Below, piece after piece: positions 39,622-45,720 of a stretch of 45,720 bases of DNA. The notes beneath the pieces were generated by a model. The model did not search any database and was not told the DNA's origin. It saw only the letters and a list, made by a program, of their open reading frames with translations. The position numbers and the translations under genes are program-made. Source of the stretch: a virus; the IMG/VR virus record IMGVR_UViG_3300044294_000573, positions 1-45,720 of that record; one strand, 5' to 3'. Positions within the stretch are counted from its first letter, which is position 1; each line of letters starts with the position of its first letter.

Positions 39622-40125
39622 ATGATAGACCCTTACTTTTTCCTTTGGGATGAATTAGGATTTCCTGACAATCTTCATCCAATTGTCATACCTGATAGCA
39701 TGAGGGTCTATATGCTGTCATCATCACAGGATAAACGAGATGTATTTCTGTACCGTGATAGAACAGAGTTTTCATTAACCAGTAAACGGGATAACGAGGA
39801 TGTTGTTAGGCTGTTTTCTCAACTAGCTTCTCGATGTGAGATGTGTGAACATCCCAACGAATTGTTTGATTTTTATAATTCGTCAGAGTTGCATAAAGCG
39901 CACACTACAAAGTTGGATGGTAAAGATATAGCAATATATAGAATCAGGAAAGCAAACCTTAGGCTTTATTTGGTTTTTGTTGATGCTTATATCATATTGT
40001 TTAGGTTATCCCCTAAGCGCAAGGACAAAATTGATAATTCTGAAAAGATAATCCTTGATAATCGTGTTAAGGCAATTTTCAAGTATCAAGCTAACACGGA
40101 AGCATTCTTAGTGAGATTGTTATGA
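39622..40125 (+). CDS. Putative RelE/HigB-fold toxin
   Basis: A 167-residue protein. The C-terminal part (IAIYRIRKANLRLYLVFVDA, YIILFRLSPKRKDKIDNSEK) follows the RelE/HigB fold pattern of strands then a basic helix. The N-terminal half is longer than usual for such toxins. It overlaps the following HTH gene by ATGA, in the toxin-first order typical of HigBA. An mRNA-targeting activity is inferred, not shown. It is transcribed in the cI direction but has its own promoter. Confidence 0.6.
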   Translation: MIDPYFFLWDELGFPDNLHPIVIPDSMRVYMLSSSQDKRDVFLYRDRTEFSLTSKRDNEDVVRLFSQLASRCEMCEHPNELFDFYNSSELHKAHTTKLDGKDIAIYRIRKANLRLYLVFVDAYIILFRLSPKRKDKIDNSEKIILDNRVKAIFKYQANTEAFLVRLL

Positions 40126-40673
40126 ATAAAGCATATTTGCTTTCATGTAAAAGTGTAGATATGTCCATTGTAAAAATGGAACAAATCGCTTCACATTTGG
40201 TTGGCTTATTGCGCCATAGTAATATGAGTCGTGCAGAACTAGCTGCCCAGCTTGGGTGGAAAAAAAGTCGAGTTACCAAAGTTTTATCAGGCGATGAAAA
40301 TCTAACTATTAAAACTATTACCGCGATCACCCAACAGTTGGGCTATGATTTTGATGTTGTTTTTCACAATAAAAATTACGAGAAGCCGAAGCAACCCTGG
40401 CAAGTTGATCGAGAAAAATTGTTATCTAAAAGCATTTTTGTTAATGCTAATCGTGAGCTTAAGCTCGCTTTAGAATTTCAAACTGGTGCGCAAGTTGTTG
40501 ATGCTGTGTTGAGTGGTAATGAAAGTGATTTTTACATAAGTATAAATCCATCACACCCAACAGAATACAAAGAAGTAATTTCTGTAACGCCCCAGATTGA
40601 AACTGAATCTAAATCCATCAGCGTCATCTATCAACATCAAGAAACATTCAAAGAGGCAGTTTGTTATGAGTGA
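40122..40673 (+). CDS. HTH antitoxin-like transcriptional regulator
   Basis: A 183-residue protein with an XRE helix-turn-helix (RHSNMSRAELAAQLGWKKSR, VTKVLSGDENLTIKTITAI). The C-terminal domain of about 90 residues may contact the toxin. Position directly behind the RelE-like gene suggests the antitoxin and autoregulator. An internal ATG (MSIVKMEQ) is an alternative start. It overlaps the third gene. Confidence 0.7.
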   Translation: MNKAYLLSCKSVDMSIVKMEQIASHLVGLLRHSNMSRAELAAQLGWKKSRVTKVLSGDENLTIKTITAITQQLGYDFDVVFHNKNYEKPKQPWQVDREKLLSKSIFVNANRELKLALEFQTGAQVVDAVLSGNESDFYISINPSHPTEYKEVISVTPQIETESKSISVIYQHQETFKEAVCYE

Positions 40674-40983
40674 TAATCAGGGAAATTCCACTGCTCAAGA
40701 GAAAACTGAGTTAAAAACTATCTTGAACCCAAGCATACAACCCATCTATGCAGATCATATAATGCAAGTTGCGATGGAACCTAGTACCTTAAAATTGGTA
40801 TTGGGTTGTAGAGTTAATAATCAGGTCGTGAATAACGCTACGATTGTATTACCTCTAAATGTTGTATTGGGGTTACAAGACGCATTAAAAGACATGTTTT
40901 CTAACCCAGATATTCAACAACTCATCCTTACTGATTTTGAAAAAAATTGCAACCAACTGAAAGAAAGATTCGGTAAGAAGTAA
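40666..40983 (+). CDS. Third protein of the toxin-antitoxin-like operon (DUF3467-like)
   Basis: A 105-residue protein (MSDNQGNSTAQEKTELKTIL, then MQVAMEPSTLKLVLGCRVNN, IVLPLNVVLGLQDALKDMF). The strand-strand-helix pattern recalls DUF3467-like small proteins, but the match is weak. ATG 40666 overlaps the antitoxin stop by 8 bases, so it is coupled. A third gene is unusual for a simple toxin-antitoxin pair. It may be an inhibitor, a chaperone-like partner or an unrelated passenger. Confidence 0.55.
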   Translation: MSDNQGNSTAQEKTELKTILNPSIQPIYADHIMQVAMEPSTLKLVLGCRVNNQVVNNATIVLPLNVVLGLQDALKDMFSNPDIQQLILTDFEKNCNQLKERFGKK

Positions 40984-41037
40984 TTTATCAACAGTAGCAC
41001 CTGAGAACCAAGAATTTTAGCTTAGAGATCTAATGTT

Positions 41038-41066
41038 AACCCGCCTAGTGCGGGTTTAATTTTGAC
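41038..41066 (+). terminator. Terminator of the toxin-antitoxin-like operon
   Basis: AACCCGC, loop CTAGT, GCGGGTT, then TAATTTTGACTTTT on the + strand. It isolates the cassette from the early left-type promoter that follows. Confidence 0.8.
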
Positions 41067-41070
41067 TTTT

Positions 41071-41151
41071 GGAAAGTTAAGTTTCCAATCATAAAAATAA
41101 AAGTTTCTTTTAATAAACTTTTTGTTGACTTGTTAGTTTCCTTTGGTAAAC
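41071..41151. promoter_or_regulatory. OL-like operator array
   Basis: Two full sites of the repressor-operator type, GTTTCTTTTAATAAAC (41103-41118) and GTTTCCTTTGGTAAAC (41136-41151), plus a near match GTTTCCAATCATAAAA (41081-41096). An inverse palindrome GGAAAGTTAAGTTTCC (41071-41086) overlaps the latter. Same consensus as the array next to cI. Confidence 0.8.
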
Positions 41152-41152
41152 T
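41125..41152 (+). promoter_or_regulatory. Predicted PL-like early promoter
   Basis: TTGACT (41125-41130) with TAAACT (41147-41152) 16 bases on. One operator covers the -10 region and another lies just upstream of the -35, so the CI-type repressor should shut it in the lysogen. It drives the recombination and excision operon. Confidence 0.65.
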
Positions 41153-41171
41153 TAATCTCATGAACAGCAAA

Positions 41172-41204
41172 AAGCCCTGCCGACTCTCACATCAAACAGG
41201 GCTT
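41172..41204 (+). other. Leader hairpin of the + strand early operon
   Basis: AAGCCCTG and CAGGGCTT form an 8-bp stem with a 17-base loop shortly after the predicted transcript start. It could be an antitermination or translation-control element. A small ORF of 37 codons begins at ATG 41160 and spans it. Confidence 0.45.
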
Positions 41205-41226
41205 CTCACTTCACATGAGGTAGATT

Positions 41227-41685
41227 ATGGAACAAAACACAATTCAAAGCAATTCAGCTTTGCCTTTCGGTAAGGTTGTATTAGGGACATGGGCAGCTTC
41301 AAGCTTATTGATATTCGGAATAGCATGGGCAGTTTCATCTTGTGATTACCAAACAGCTCACTCAAGCCAACCATCAATTGCAAACGTAACTCCAAGCTAC
41401 TACGGCGTTATGACACTCAAACTTACATCTGACACTACTGGTGAAGCGATCGTTAATCTTGATGGTTACCACGTTTTTACCAGCTTCGATTTTGAGTTGG
41501 TTCCTGATTACAACGGCGCGTTAGGTAGCGACACAAAGGCCGTATTCATTACAAATCTGGCTGTAGACCGTGTTTTATTGGCTAACGGCGGCTTTTATAA
41601 CGATTTCACTAATGCTGATGACATCCGCAACATGATCTCAGTCATCACTGCCCACATCGAACGCAACAATATGGTAAGGGGGTGA
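41227..41685 (+). CDS. Membrane-anchored early protein (152 aa)
   Basis: A 152-residue protein with one transmembrane segment near residues 16-37 (GKVVLGTWAASSLLIFGIAW) and a Cys following it (SSCDYQTAHS), then a beta-rich domain (GVMTLKLTSDTTGEAIVNLD). It is the first gene of the early + operon, with GAGG before the ATG. First genes of such operons often encode host-takeover or anti-defence proteins; no family can be named. Confidence 0.65.
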   Translation: MEQNTIQSNSALPFGKVVLGTWAASSLLIFGIAWAVSSCDYQTAHSSQPSIANVTPSYYGVMTLKLTSDTTGEAIVNLDGYHVFTSFDFELVPDYNGALGSDTKAVFITNLAVDRVLLANGGFYNDFTNADDIRNMISVITAHIERNNMVRG

Positions 41686-41689
41686 TCTG

Positions 41690-41872
41690 ATGAAACTGGA
41701 ACTAGAAAACCTTTCAGAAGCACAAGCTATGGCTTTGGCTCAATTCGTTAAGCGTGTTGGCTGGAACGAAATCCGTATAAATGCTGTAAACCATGATGAG
41801 GCACATCTCATGCGTGATGCCATTTCAAAACTTCAAGACGCACTGGCTCGCCAGGGCTATGCGCCACGTTAA
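41690..41872 (+). CDS. Small early protein (60 aa)
   Basis: A 60-residue helical protein (MKLELENLSEAQAMALAQFV, later HDEAHLMRDAISKLQDALA). The ATG has a good aaggggg site. It is commonly seen as an uncharacterised helical protein in early phage operons. No function is recognised. Confidence 0.6.
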   Translation: MKLELENLSEAQAMALAQFVKRVGWNEIRINAVNHDEAHLMRDAISKLQDALARQGYAPR

Positions 41873-41882
41873 GGGGTTGATC

Positions 41883-42212
41883 ATGGAAAAGAAACGCTTC
41901 ACCACCCCATACCGCGAGTTTATTACCCGCGATGAAAAAGGACGCTATCACGTCCGACTCGGACCACAGACATTTTCTACAAATTATCGCCTTACAGATA
42001 TTCGTCTTGAGACCGAAAACGGCGGTACACCTGTAGATCCTGAATTGTTGAAAGCTAAGCCTTGGATACTTCGCAACTTACAACAAGAAGTAGAGTTTCG
42101 ACGCAAAAAAGAACGTGCGGAAATGTTTTCAAAAGAATGCTTTCAACGTACTCCGTACAGTGCAAATCAACGCATGTCTTATAACAACGCTAAATCTAAT
42201 AAGGGGTTGTAA
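41883..42212 (+). CDS. Basic early protein (109 aa)
   Basis: A 109-residue basic protein (MEKKRFTTPYREFITRDEKG) with a strand-rich N-terminus and a charged helical C-terminus (RNLQQEVEFRRKKERAEMFS). ATG 41883 has aaggggttg upstream; the earlier in-frame start lies within the preceding gene. It directly precedes the Sak4-like gene, so a nucleic-acid-related role is possible. Confidence 0.6.
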   Translation: MEKKRFTTPYREFITRDEKGRYHVRLGPQTFSTNYRLTDIRLETENGGTPVDPELLKAKPWILRNLQQEVEFRRKKERAEMFSKECFQRTPYSANQRMSYNNAKSNKGL

Positions 42213-42214
42213 TC

Positions 42215-43336
42215 ATGGCTCTTAATATTATTACTTCTGATCAGCCCCTACAGGTTAATGCAATCATTACCTATATATATGCTGATCCTGGTCTAGGTAA
42301 AACCTCAATGGGATTTACTGCGGATAAAGCAGTTTCATTCGACTTTGACAAAGGTGCTCATCGTACTGGTGAGTTACGTCGTGGAGCAGTTATTCCAGTT
42401 CAAAAATGGACTGATATTGCAAATCTAACTCCACAGGATCTAGCACCTTTTAATACTGTAGTAATTGATACAGTGGGTGCAATGCTTGAGTGTATTAAGA
42501 CTCACCTTCTCGGTATATCTGAAAATCGCCAAAAAGATGGAACATTAAAGCTTAAAGCCCAAGGTTCAGCCAATAATATCTTTAAGAGTTATGTTCATAT
42601 GCTTATTGCAATGGGTAAAGATGTTGTTTTCATAGCCCATGCAGTTGAAAGTGAAAATGGTGATCAGACTATACATCGCCCAGATCTAGGTGGGAAAAAC
42701 CGAAATGAGCTTTATCGAATAGCTGATGTCATGGGCTATTTAACCACTGTTAGAACTCAAGAAGGTAAATCAGCTCGCGTAATAAGCTTCAATCCTACCG
42801 ATACTCATCATGCAAAAAATGCTGGTGCATTAGGTGGTGAAACTGGTGAAGTTTGGGTTCCAGATTTAAAAACCAGTCCAACTTTCTTGGCTGAACTCAT
42901 CTCACAAGCAAAAGCCCACATCAATACACTTACACCATCTCAATTAGCAGCTGCTAAAGCTTTTGAGGAATTTGAGAACTGGAAACAAAGTTGCAATGAA
43001 GCTGAACACGCGGGTGATCTAAACCAGCTAACTGAGTCATTAGTTAAAGACCATATGTATTACCAGAACATGCGACAAGCTATGTTGCAACGCGCCAAAG
43101 CTCTTAATTGCACTTTTGATAAAGAACAAAATAAATGGATTAGTCCTCCTGAATTTTTAGGCATCAGTGACGCTCAAAGAGATGAACTCCAAGATTTTAT
43201 TGCTGAGCGCGGCTTGGATATCAAAAGCGTATGTGAATACCTTGGCTTAGATGCATTAACTCAAATCGAAGTTTCAAAACTTGAAGCTGTAAAACAGGAA
43301 ATCGACAACCTAGCTAAACAGGAATTACATGCATGA
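42215..43336 (+). CDS. Sak4-like RecA-fold ATPase (AAA_24), recombination
   Basis: A 373-residue protein with Walker A ADPGLGKTS (residues 23-31), VSFDFDKGAH, Walker B-like FNTVVIDTVGAM and a sensor-like VVFIAHAVESENGDQ. This is the AAA_24 pattern of phage Sak4-type RecA-like proteins, which promote annealing with an SSB. The C-terminal part is helical and acidic. It overlaps the exonuclease gene by ATGA, giving a recombination pair. Confidence 0.82.
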   Translation: MALNIITSDQPLQVNAIITYIYADPGLGKTSMGFTADKAVSFDFDKGAHRTGELRRGAVIPVQKWTDIANLTPQDLAPFNTVVIDTVGAMLECIKTHLLGISENRQKDGTLKLKAQGSANNIFKSYVHMLIAMGKDVVFIAHAVESENGDQTIHRPDLGGKNRNELYRIADVMGYLTTVRTQEGKSARVISFNPTDTHHAKNAGALGGETGEVWVPDLKTSPTFLAELISQAKAHINTLTPSQLAAAKAFEEFENWKQSCNEAEHAGDLNQLTESLVKDHMYYQNMRQAMLQRAKALNCTFDKEQNKWISPPEFLGISDAQRDELQDFIAERGLDIKSVCEYLGLDALTQIEVSKLEAVKQEIDNLAKQELHA

Positions 43337-44007
43337 GCGCAATAATTTTAGACACTGAAACTCATGACATTAACGGCTATCCAATCGAGATAGCCCATGT
43401 TCCTGTCTACTTTGAAAACGGTGAATTGGTCGTTAATAAAGATGCTTGTTTTGATGAGTACTTTTCATGTCCTGAACCGATTAGCTACGGTGCTATGGCT
43501 GTGCATCACATTCTTGAATCTGACATAGCTGGAAAGCCAAGTTATGAGACATTCAGATTGCCTGTAGGTGTGCAATACATTATTGGCCACAATGTTGATT
43601 ACGATATTGAGGCAATCAAACTGGCTGATAAGACTATTAATGTTAAGGCAATTTGTACTTTAGCTTTGGCGCGTATGGTTTGGCCAGATGATGCACATAA
43701 TTTATCAGCACTAATCTACAAATTTACTAATGGATCTGAAAAAGCACGTCAAAGCATTCGAAATGCACATAACGCTAAACAGGATGTTTTGCTTACAGCA
43801 GCTCTATTAAAGAATATTTGCAAAGTGCTTGGTGTTAAAGACATGCAATCCCTTTTCTTGTTTTCTGAACAAGCCCGCATCCCTACGCATCTGACCTTTG
43901 GCAAACACAAAGGCACGGCTATTAAAGACATTCCTGCCGATTATGTTACTTGGTTACTTAAACAAGATGACTTAGATCCATATTTACGCAAAGCATTAAA
44001 AGGATAA
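43333..44007 (+). CDS. DnaQ/ExoX-like 3'-5' exonuclease
   Basis: A 224-residue DEDDh exonuclease. Asp7 and Glu9 are in IILDTET, the second Asp is in IIGHNVDYD (Asp89 or Asp91), and His146 and Asp151 are in NAHNAKQDVLLTAALL. The C-terminal part (LTFGKHKGTAIKDIPADYVT, later DDLDPYLRKAL) is the DUF3820-type motif that often follows phage exonucleases. It would act with the Sak4-like ATPase in recombination or DNA turnover. Confidence 0.88.
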   Translation: MSAIILDTETHDINGYPIEIAHVPVYFENGELVVNKDACFDEYFSCPEPISYGAMAVHHILESDIAGKPSYETFRLPVGVQYIIGHNVDYDIEAIKLADKTINVKAICTLALARMVWPDDAHNLSALIYKFTNGSEKARQSIRNAHNAKQDVLLTAALLKNICKVLGVKDMQSLFLFSEQARIPTHLTFGKHKGTAIKDIPADYVTWLLKQDDLDPYLRKALKG

Positions 44008-44011
44008 TAAG

Positions 44012-45124
44012 ATGACTAATATTTTAAATGCACAAGAAGCTTTCACCGCTCTACAAAAAGGTAAAACTGTTCTATGTCGCTATGCTGGTGATGGCACTCT
44101 TCATGCTGATAAAGATTTCAGTACCTTGGATCAGATGCCAGCGACAGTTTTTGCTTTGCCTAATTATGAATTTTGCATTCAAGTTGAAATGCTTGAGTTA
44201 GCTGGTATTACATTTACCAAACCAATGATTGTTGATGATTTAGAAGTTGGGACTGAGGTATTTGTTGTTAATCCGGCAGGTTTTATTCTGCAATGCACTT
44301 ACCAGGGAATTGGTGATGCTATTATTACTATGGTTGATAGTGGTTTTGCTCAACGCGATCTAGACAATGCGCGATTGCAGTATGAAGCTCTTTGTAAACT
44401 GCTTGGCGGAAATGCAATTAAGTTGGCACCTGTTAAAACTATAGAGGAATTGGAAGCAGAAATTAAGACGCCTAAAAAACGCTCATCAAAAAAACAGAAT
44501 AATGATGTTCTCGAAGTTAAACTGCAATCTAATATCGCTGCTAACGACGATAATTCCTTAGATGACATCATCGGTCCAGTTGGTGATCAAAAACCTACCT
44601 CAAATGATGTTGAAAAAAAGACATTGGATGAGATAGCAACACAATCTGAAATTCAGAATAATCCAACTTCATTTGATGCTGTTGCCGCAGCTGTTGTTAA
44701 TAAAGCTAAAGAAATCGATGAAGTTACTTTAGAAAATAACTCTAAGAAATTAGCTAATGATGAATCTGAATACCAGGAGAAACTTGCAACTTTAAAACAA
44801 CGTGTTGATGAGTCAAAAACAGTTACAGAGGTAAATGCTGTTGTTAAATATACGACTGGCTGGACCACTGAACAACTTGCGCCACTTTTAAAATACATGC
44901 ACAAACGCTTAGAAGTACTTCAACAAAATAAGGCAGCTGAGCAACCATCACTAATGGTTCGTATTCAGAATGCACCTGACCTTACTGCTCTTGATGCACT
45001 TGAAATAGATGTCTCAAGTTTGGATCCAGTTATTCAACCTGAAATGATGCGTCATGTAAGAACACGTCGATTAGAACTAGAAAAAGCTTTGTCAGTTGCA
45101 ATAAATGACGAGGATCTGCCATGA
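44012..45124 (+). CDS. Hypothetical early protein (370 aa)
   Basis: A 370-residue protein. An N-terminal domain (NAQEAFTALQKGKTVLCRYA, later TPKKRSSKKQNNDVLEVKLQ) is followed by a disordered acidic linker (DDNSLDDIIGPVGDQKPTSN) and a C-terminal helical repeat region (VDESKTVTEVNAVVKYTTGW, LTALDALEIDVSSLDP). It has aaggat before the ATG. The protein resembles uncharacterised phage early proteins near recombination genes, and no enzymatic motif is seen. Confidence 0.6.
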   Translation: MTNILNAQEAFTALQKGKTVLCRYAGDGTLHADKDFSTLDQMPATVFALPNYEFCIQVEMLELAGITFTKPMIVDDLEVGTEVFVVNPAGFILQCTYQGIGDAIITMVDSGFAQRDLDNARLQYEALCKLLGGNAIKLAPVKTIEELEAEIKTPKKRSSKKQNNDVLEVKLQSNIAANDDNSLDDIIGPVGDQKPTSNDVEKKTLDEIATQSEIQNNPTSFDAVAAAVVNKAKEIDEVTLENNSKKLANDESEYQEKLATLKQRVDESKTVTEVNAVVKYTTGWTTEQLAPLLKYMHKRLEVLQQNKAAEQPSLMVRIQNAPDLTALDALEIDVSSLDPVIQPEMMRHVRTRRLELEKALSVAINDEDLP

Positions 45125-45273
45125 AATTCAAATACTCAACCCTCACCCGAACACTTGAAGTGTTCGGAAGCAAGATGACTCACATTTATGAAAATGTCAG
45201 CGCTGGTGAAATAGAAGATCTTATTGTAAATGCAAAATTTAAAGAGGCTAACTTTAAGAAGAAGGTAGTGTGA
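45121..45273 (+). CDS. Small early protein (50 aa)
   Basis: A 50-residue protein (MKFKYSTLTRTLEVFGSKMT, ending FKEANFKKKVV). The ATG overlaps the preceding stop (ATGA) and has gagg seven bases upstream, which is good evidence it is translated. Its basic C-terminus and position between the recombination genes and the excisionase suggest a small DNA-related role, but no family is known to me. Confidence 0.55.
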   Translation: MKFKYSTLTRTLEVFGSKMTHIYENVSAGEIEDLIVNAKFKEANFKKKVV

Positions 45274-45275
45274 AG

Positions 45276-45455
45276 ATGACAGAAGTATTATTGACCGCAA
45301 GTGATGTGCAGCGTATCTTATGTATATCGCGCACCACTCTATATAGATATATAAATGATGGGTTACTGACTCGAATAAAGTTAGGTAAAGGGCGAAATAG
45401 CAGCATTAGATTCTCCCCTTCAGAGATAGAAAATTTGAAAGAACAAGGCGCTTAA
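45276..45455 (+). CDS. xis: Excisionase / AlpA-like HTH protein
   Basis: A 59-residue MerR-like HTH_17 protein (LLTASDVQRILCISRTTLYR, then YINDGLLTRIKLGKGRNSSI), the pattern of excisionases and AlpA-type regulators. It sits at the end of the early operon 265 bp from the window end, next to arm-like repeats, in position to act with the integrase. ATG 45276 is used; GTG 45270, with aagg four bases before, is an alternative. Its stop lies inside a terminator hairpin. Confidence 0.78.
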   Translation: MTEVLLTASDVQRILCISRTTLYRYINDGLLTRIKLGKGRNSSIRFSPSEIENLKEQGA

Positions 45456-45463
45456 AGCGCCTT
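45445..45463 (+). terminator. Terminator at the end of the early + operon
   Basis: AAGGCGC, loop TTAAA, GCGCCTT, then TACAATT. The U-run is short. The excisionase stop codon lies in the loop. Confidence 0.55.
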
Positions 45464-45488
45464 TACAATTCAGGGTAGTTTTAATCTT

Positions 45489-45695
45489 TGCGGTATATTT
45501 TACGGTATATTCAAAATACAAAAATTAAATATTTATTATTATCAATAACTTGATTAAAAAGTATTGTTTCCGCTGAGCGCACCACAATCTTATCTCAAAT
45601 CATTTCAAAACTATTTCAATATAACAATTTTTTGATTGAGCTTATTATTACCTCTTCTGATGCATTCTCAATAATTACCGTATAGATTACGGTAA
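45489..45695. repeat. Candidate integrase/excisionase arm sites near the right attachment site
   Basis: CGGTATAT occurs twice in direct orientation 12 bases apart (45491-45498, 45503-45510). TTACGGTA-type elements recur at 45500-45507 and as an inverted pair, TTACCGTA (45675-45682) and TACGGTAA (45688-45695). Between them is AT-rich DNA. DUF4102-type integrases commonly have such repeats beside att (established in general; not verified here). The att core cannot be defined because attL is outside the window. Confidence 0.5.
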
Positions 45696-45720
45696 GTGAT
45701 AAGTCTTTCTCATATTTCAT

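Noticed and set aside
41690-42212. Longer start for the 109-residue early protein inside the 60-residue gene
   Set aside because: The ATG at 41883 has a clear ribosome binding site and the extension would duplicate coding DNA in another frame.
1-45720. tRNA genes, CRISPR arrays, insertion sequences, diversity-generating retroelement
   Set aside because: No cloverleaf, spaced-repeat array, transposase or reverse transcriptase was seen.

Overview
The window is an almost complete temperate bacteriophage genome, most likely a prophage. It is AT-rich. The LexA-like UmuD with a long N-terminus, next to UmuC, is of the kind known from Acinetobacter, and many phage proteins look like those of Acinetobacter siphovirus prophages, so the probable host is Acinetobacter (inference). 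An integrase sits at the left edge and an excisionase-like gene lies 265 bp from the right edge. The virion genes include a tape measure and a tail tube protein but no recognisable sheath, which suggests a long non-contractile tail.

Layout. 1-5.6 kb (+): integrase, a Cys-His-Asp papain/transglutaminase-like protein, a SRAP (YedK/HMCES-type) protein, and a umuD-umuC mutagenesis cassette, closed by a 20-bp-stem bidirectional terminator. 5.7-32 kb (minus): the late operon, read from right to left: late promoter, possible moron, nuclease, metallopeptidase, TerS, TerL, portal, minor head protein, DUF2213 protein, cement protein, major capsid, head-tail joining proteins, tail tube, antirepressor with an antisense RNA, tape measure, tail-tip proteins, holin, GH108 endolysin and a possible embedded Rz1-like lipoprotein. 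32-38.7 kb (minus): early right-type operon of Cro, CII-like, DUF1376/DnaT-like initiator with an iteron-like array, DnaC-like loader, Dam methylase, HNH protein, DUF1064 nuclease and Q antiterminator. 38.7-41 kb: immunity region with a LexA-like CI repressor, operator arrays and a toxin-antitoxin-like three-gene cassette. 41-45.5 kb (+): left-type early operon with a Sak4-like ATPase, a DnaQ-like exonuclease, small proteins and an excisionase. The last 265 bp carry repeats that look like recombinase arm sites.

How it works together. 16-bp inverted repeats of one consensus, GTTT(A/C)-N6-(T/G)AAAC, occur both between cI and cro and over the promoter of the + operon. This is a lambda-like two-operator switch. 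The zinc-motif Q protein is followed at once by a near-consensus promoter whose -35 box overlaps the Q stop codon. The roughly 26-kb late operon downstream is studded with intrinsic-terminator-like hairpins, five of them inside coding sequences, so its expression should depend on antitermination. The antirepressor leader contains a structure resembling the C4 antisense RNA of phages P1/P7, with an 8-nt complement to the antirepressor start codon.

Other notable points are a G8 tract that splits one early gene, and a set of tandem heptamers inside the replication initiator gene that may be the phage origin. No intergenic gap exceeds 300 bp. The larger ones (5119-5323, 5601-5683, 18585-18808, 40984-41226, 45456-45720) are covered under the features around them, except 5119-5323, which is very AT-rich and shows nothing more than promoter-like AT content.
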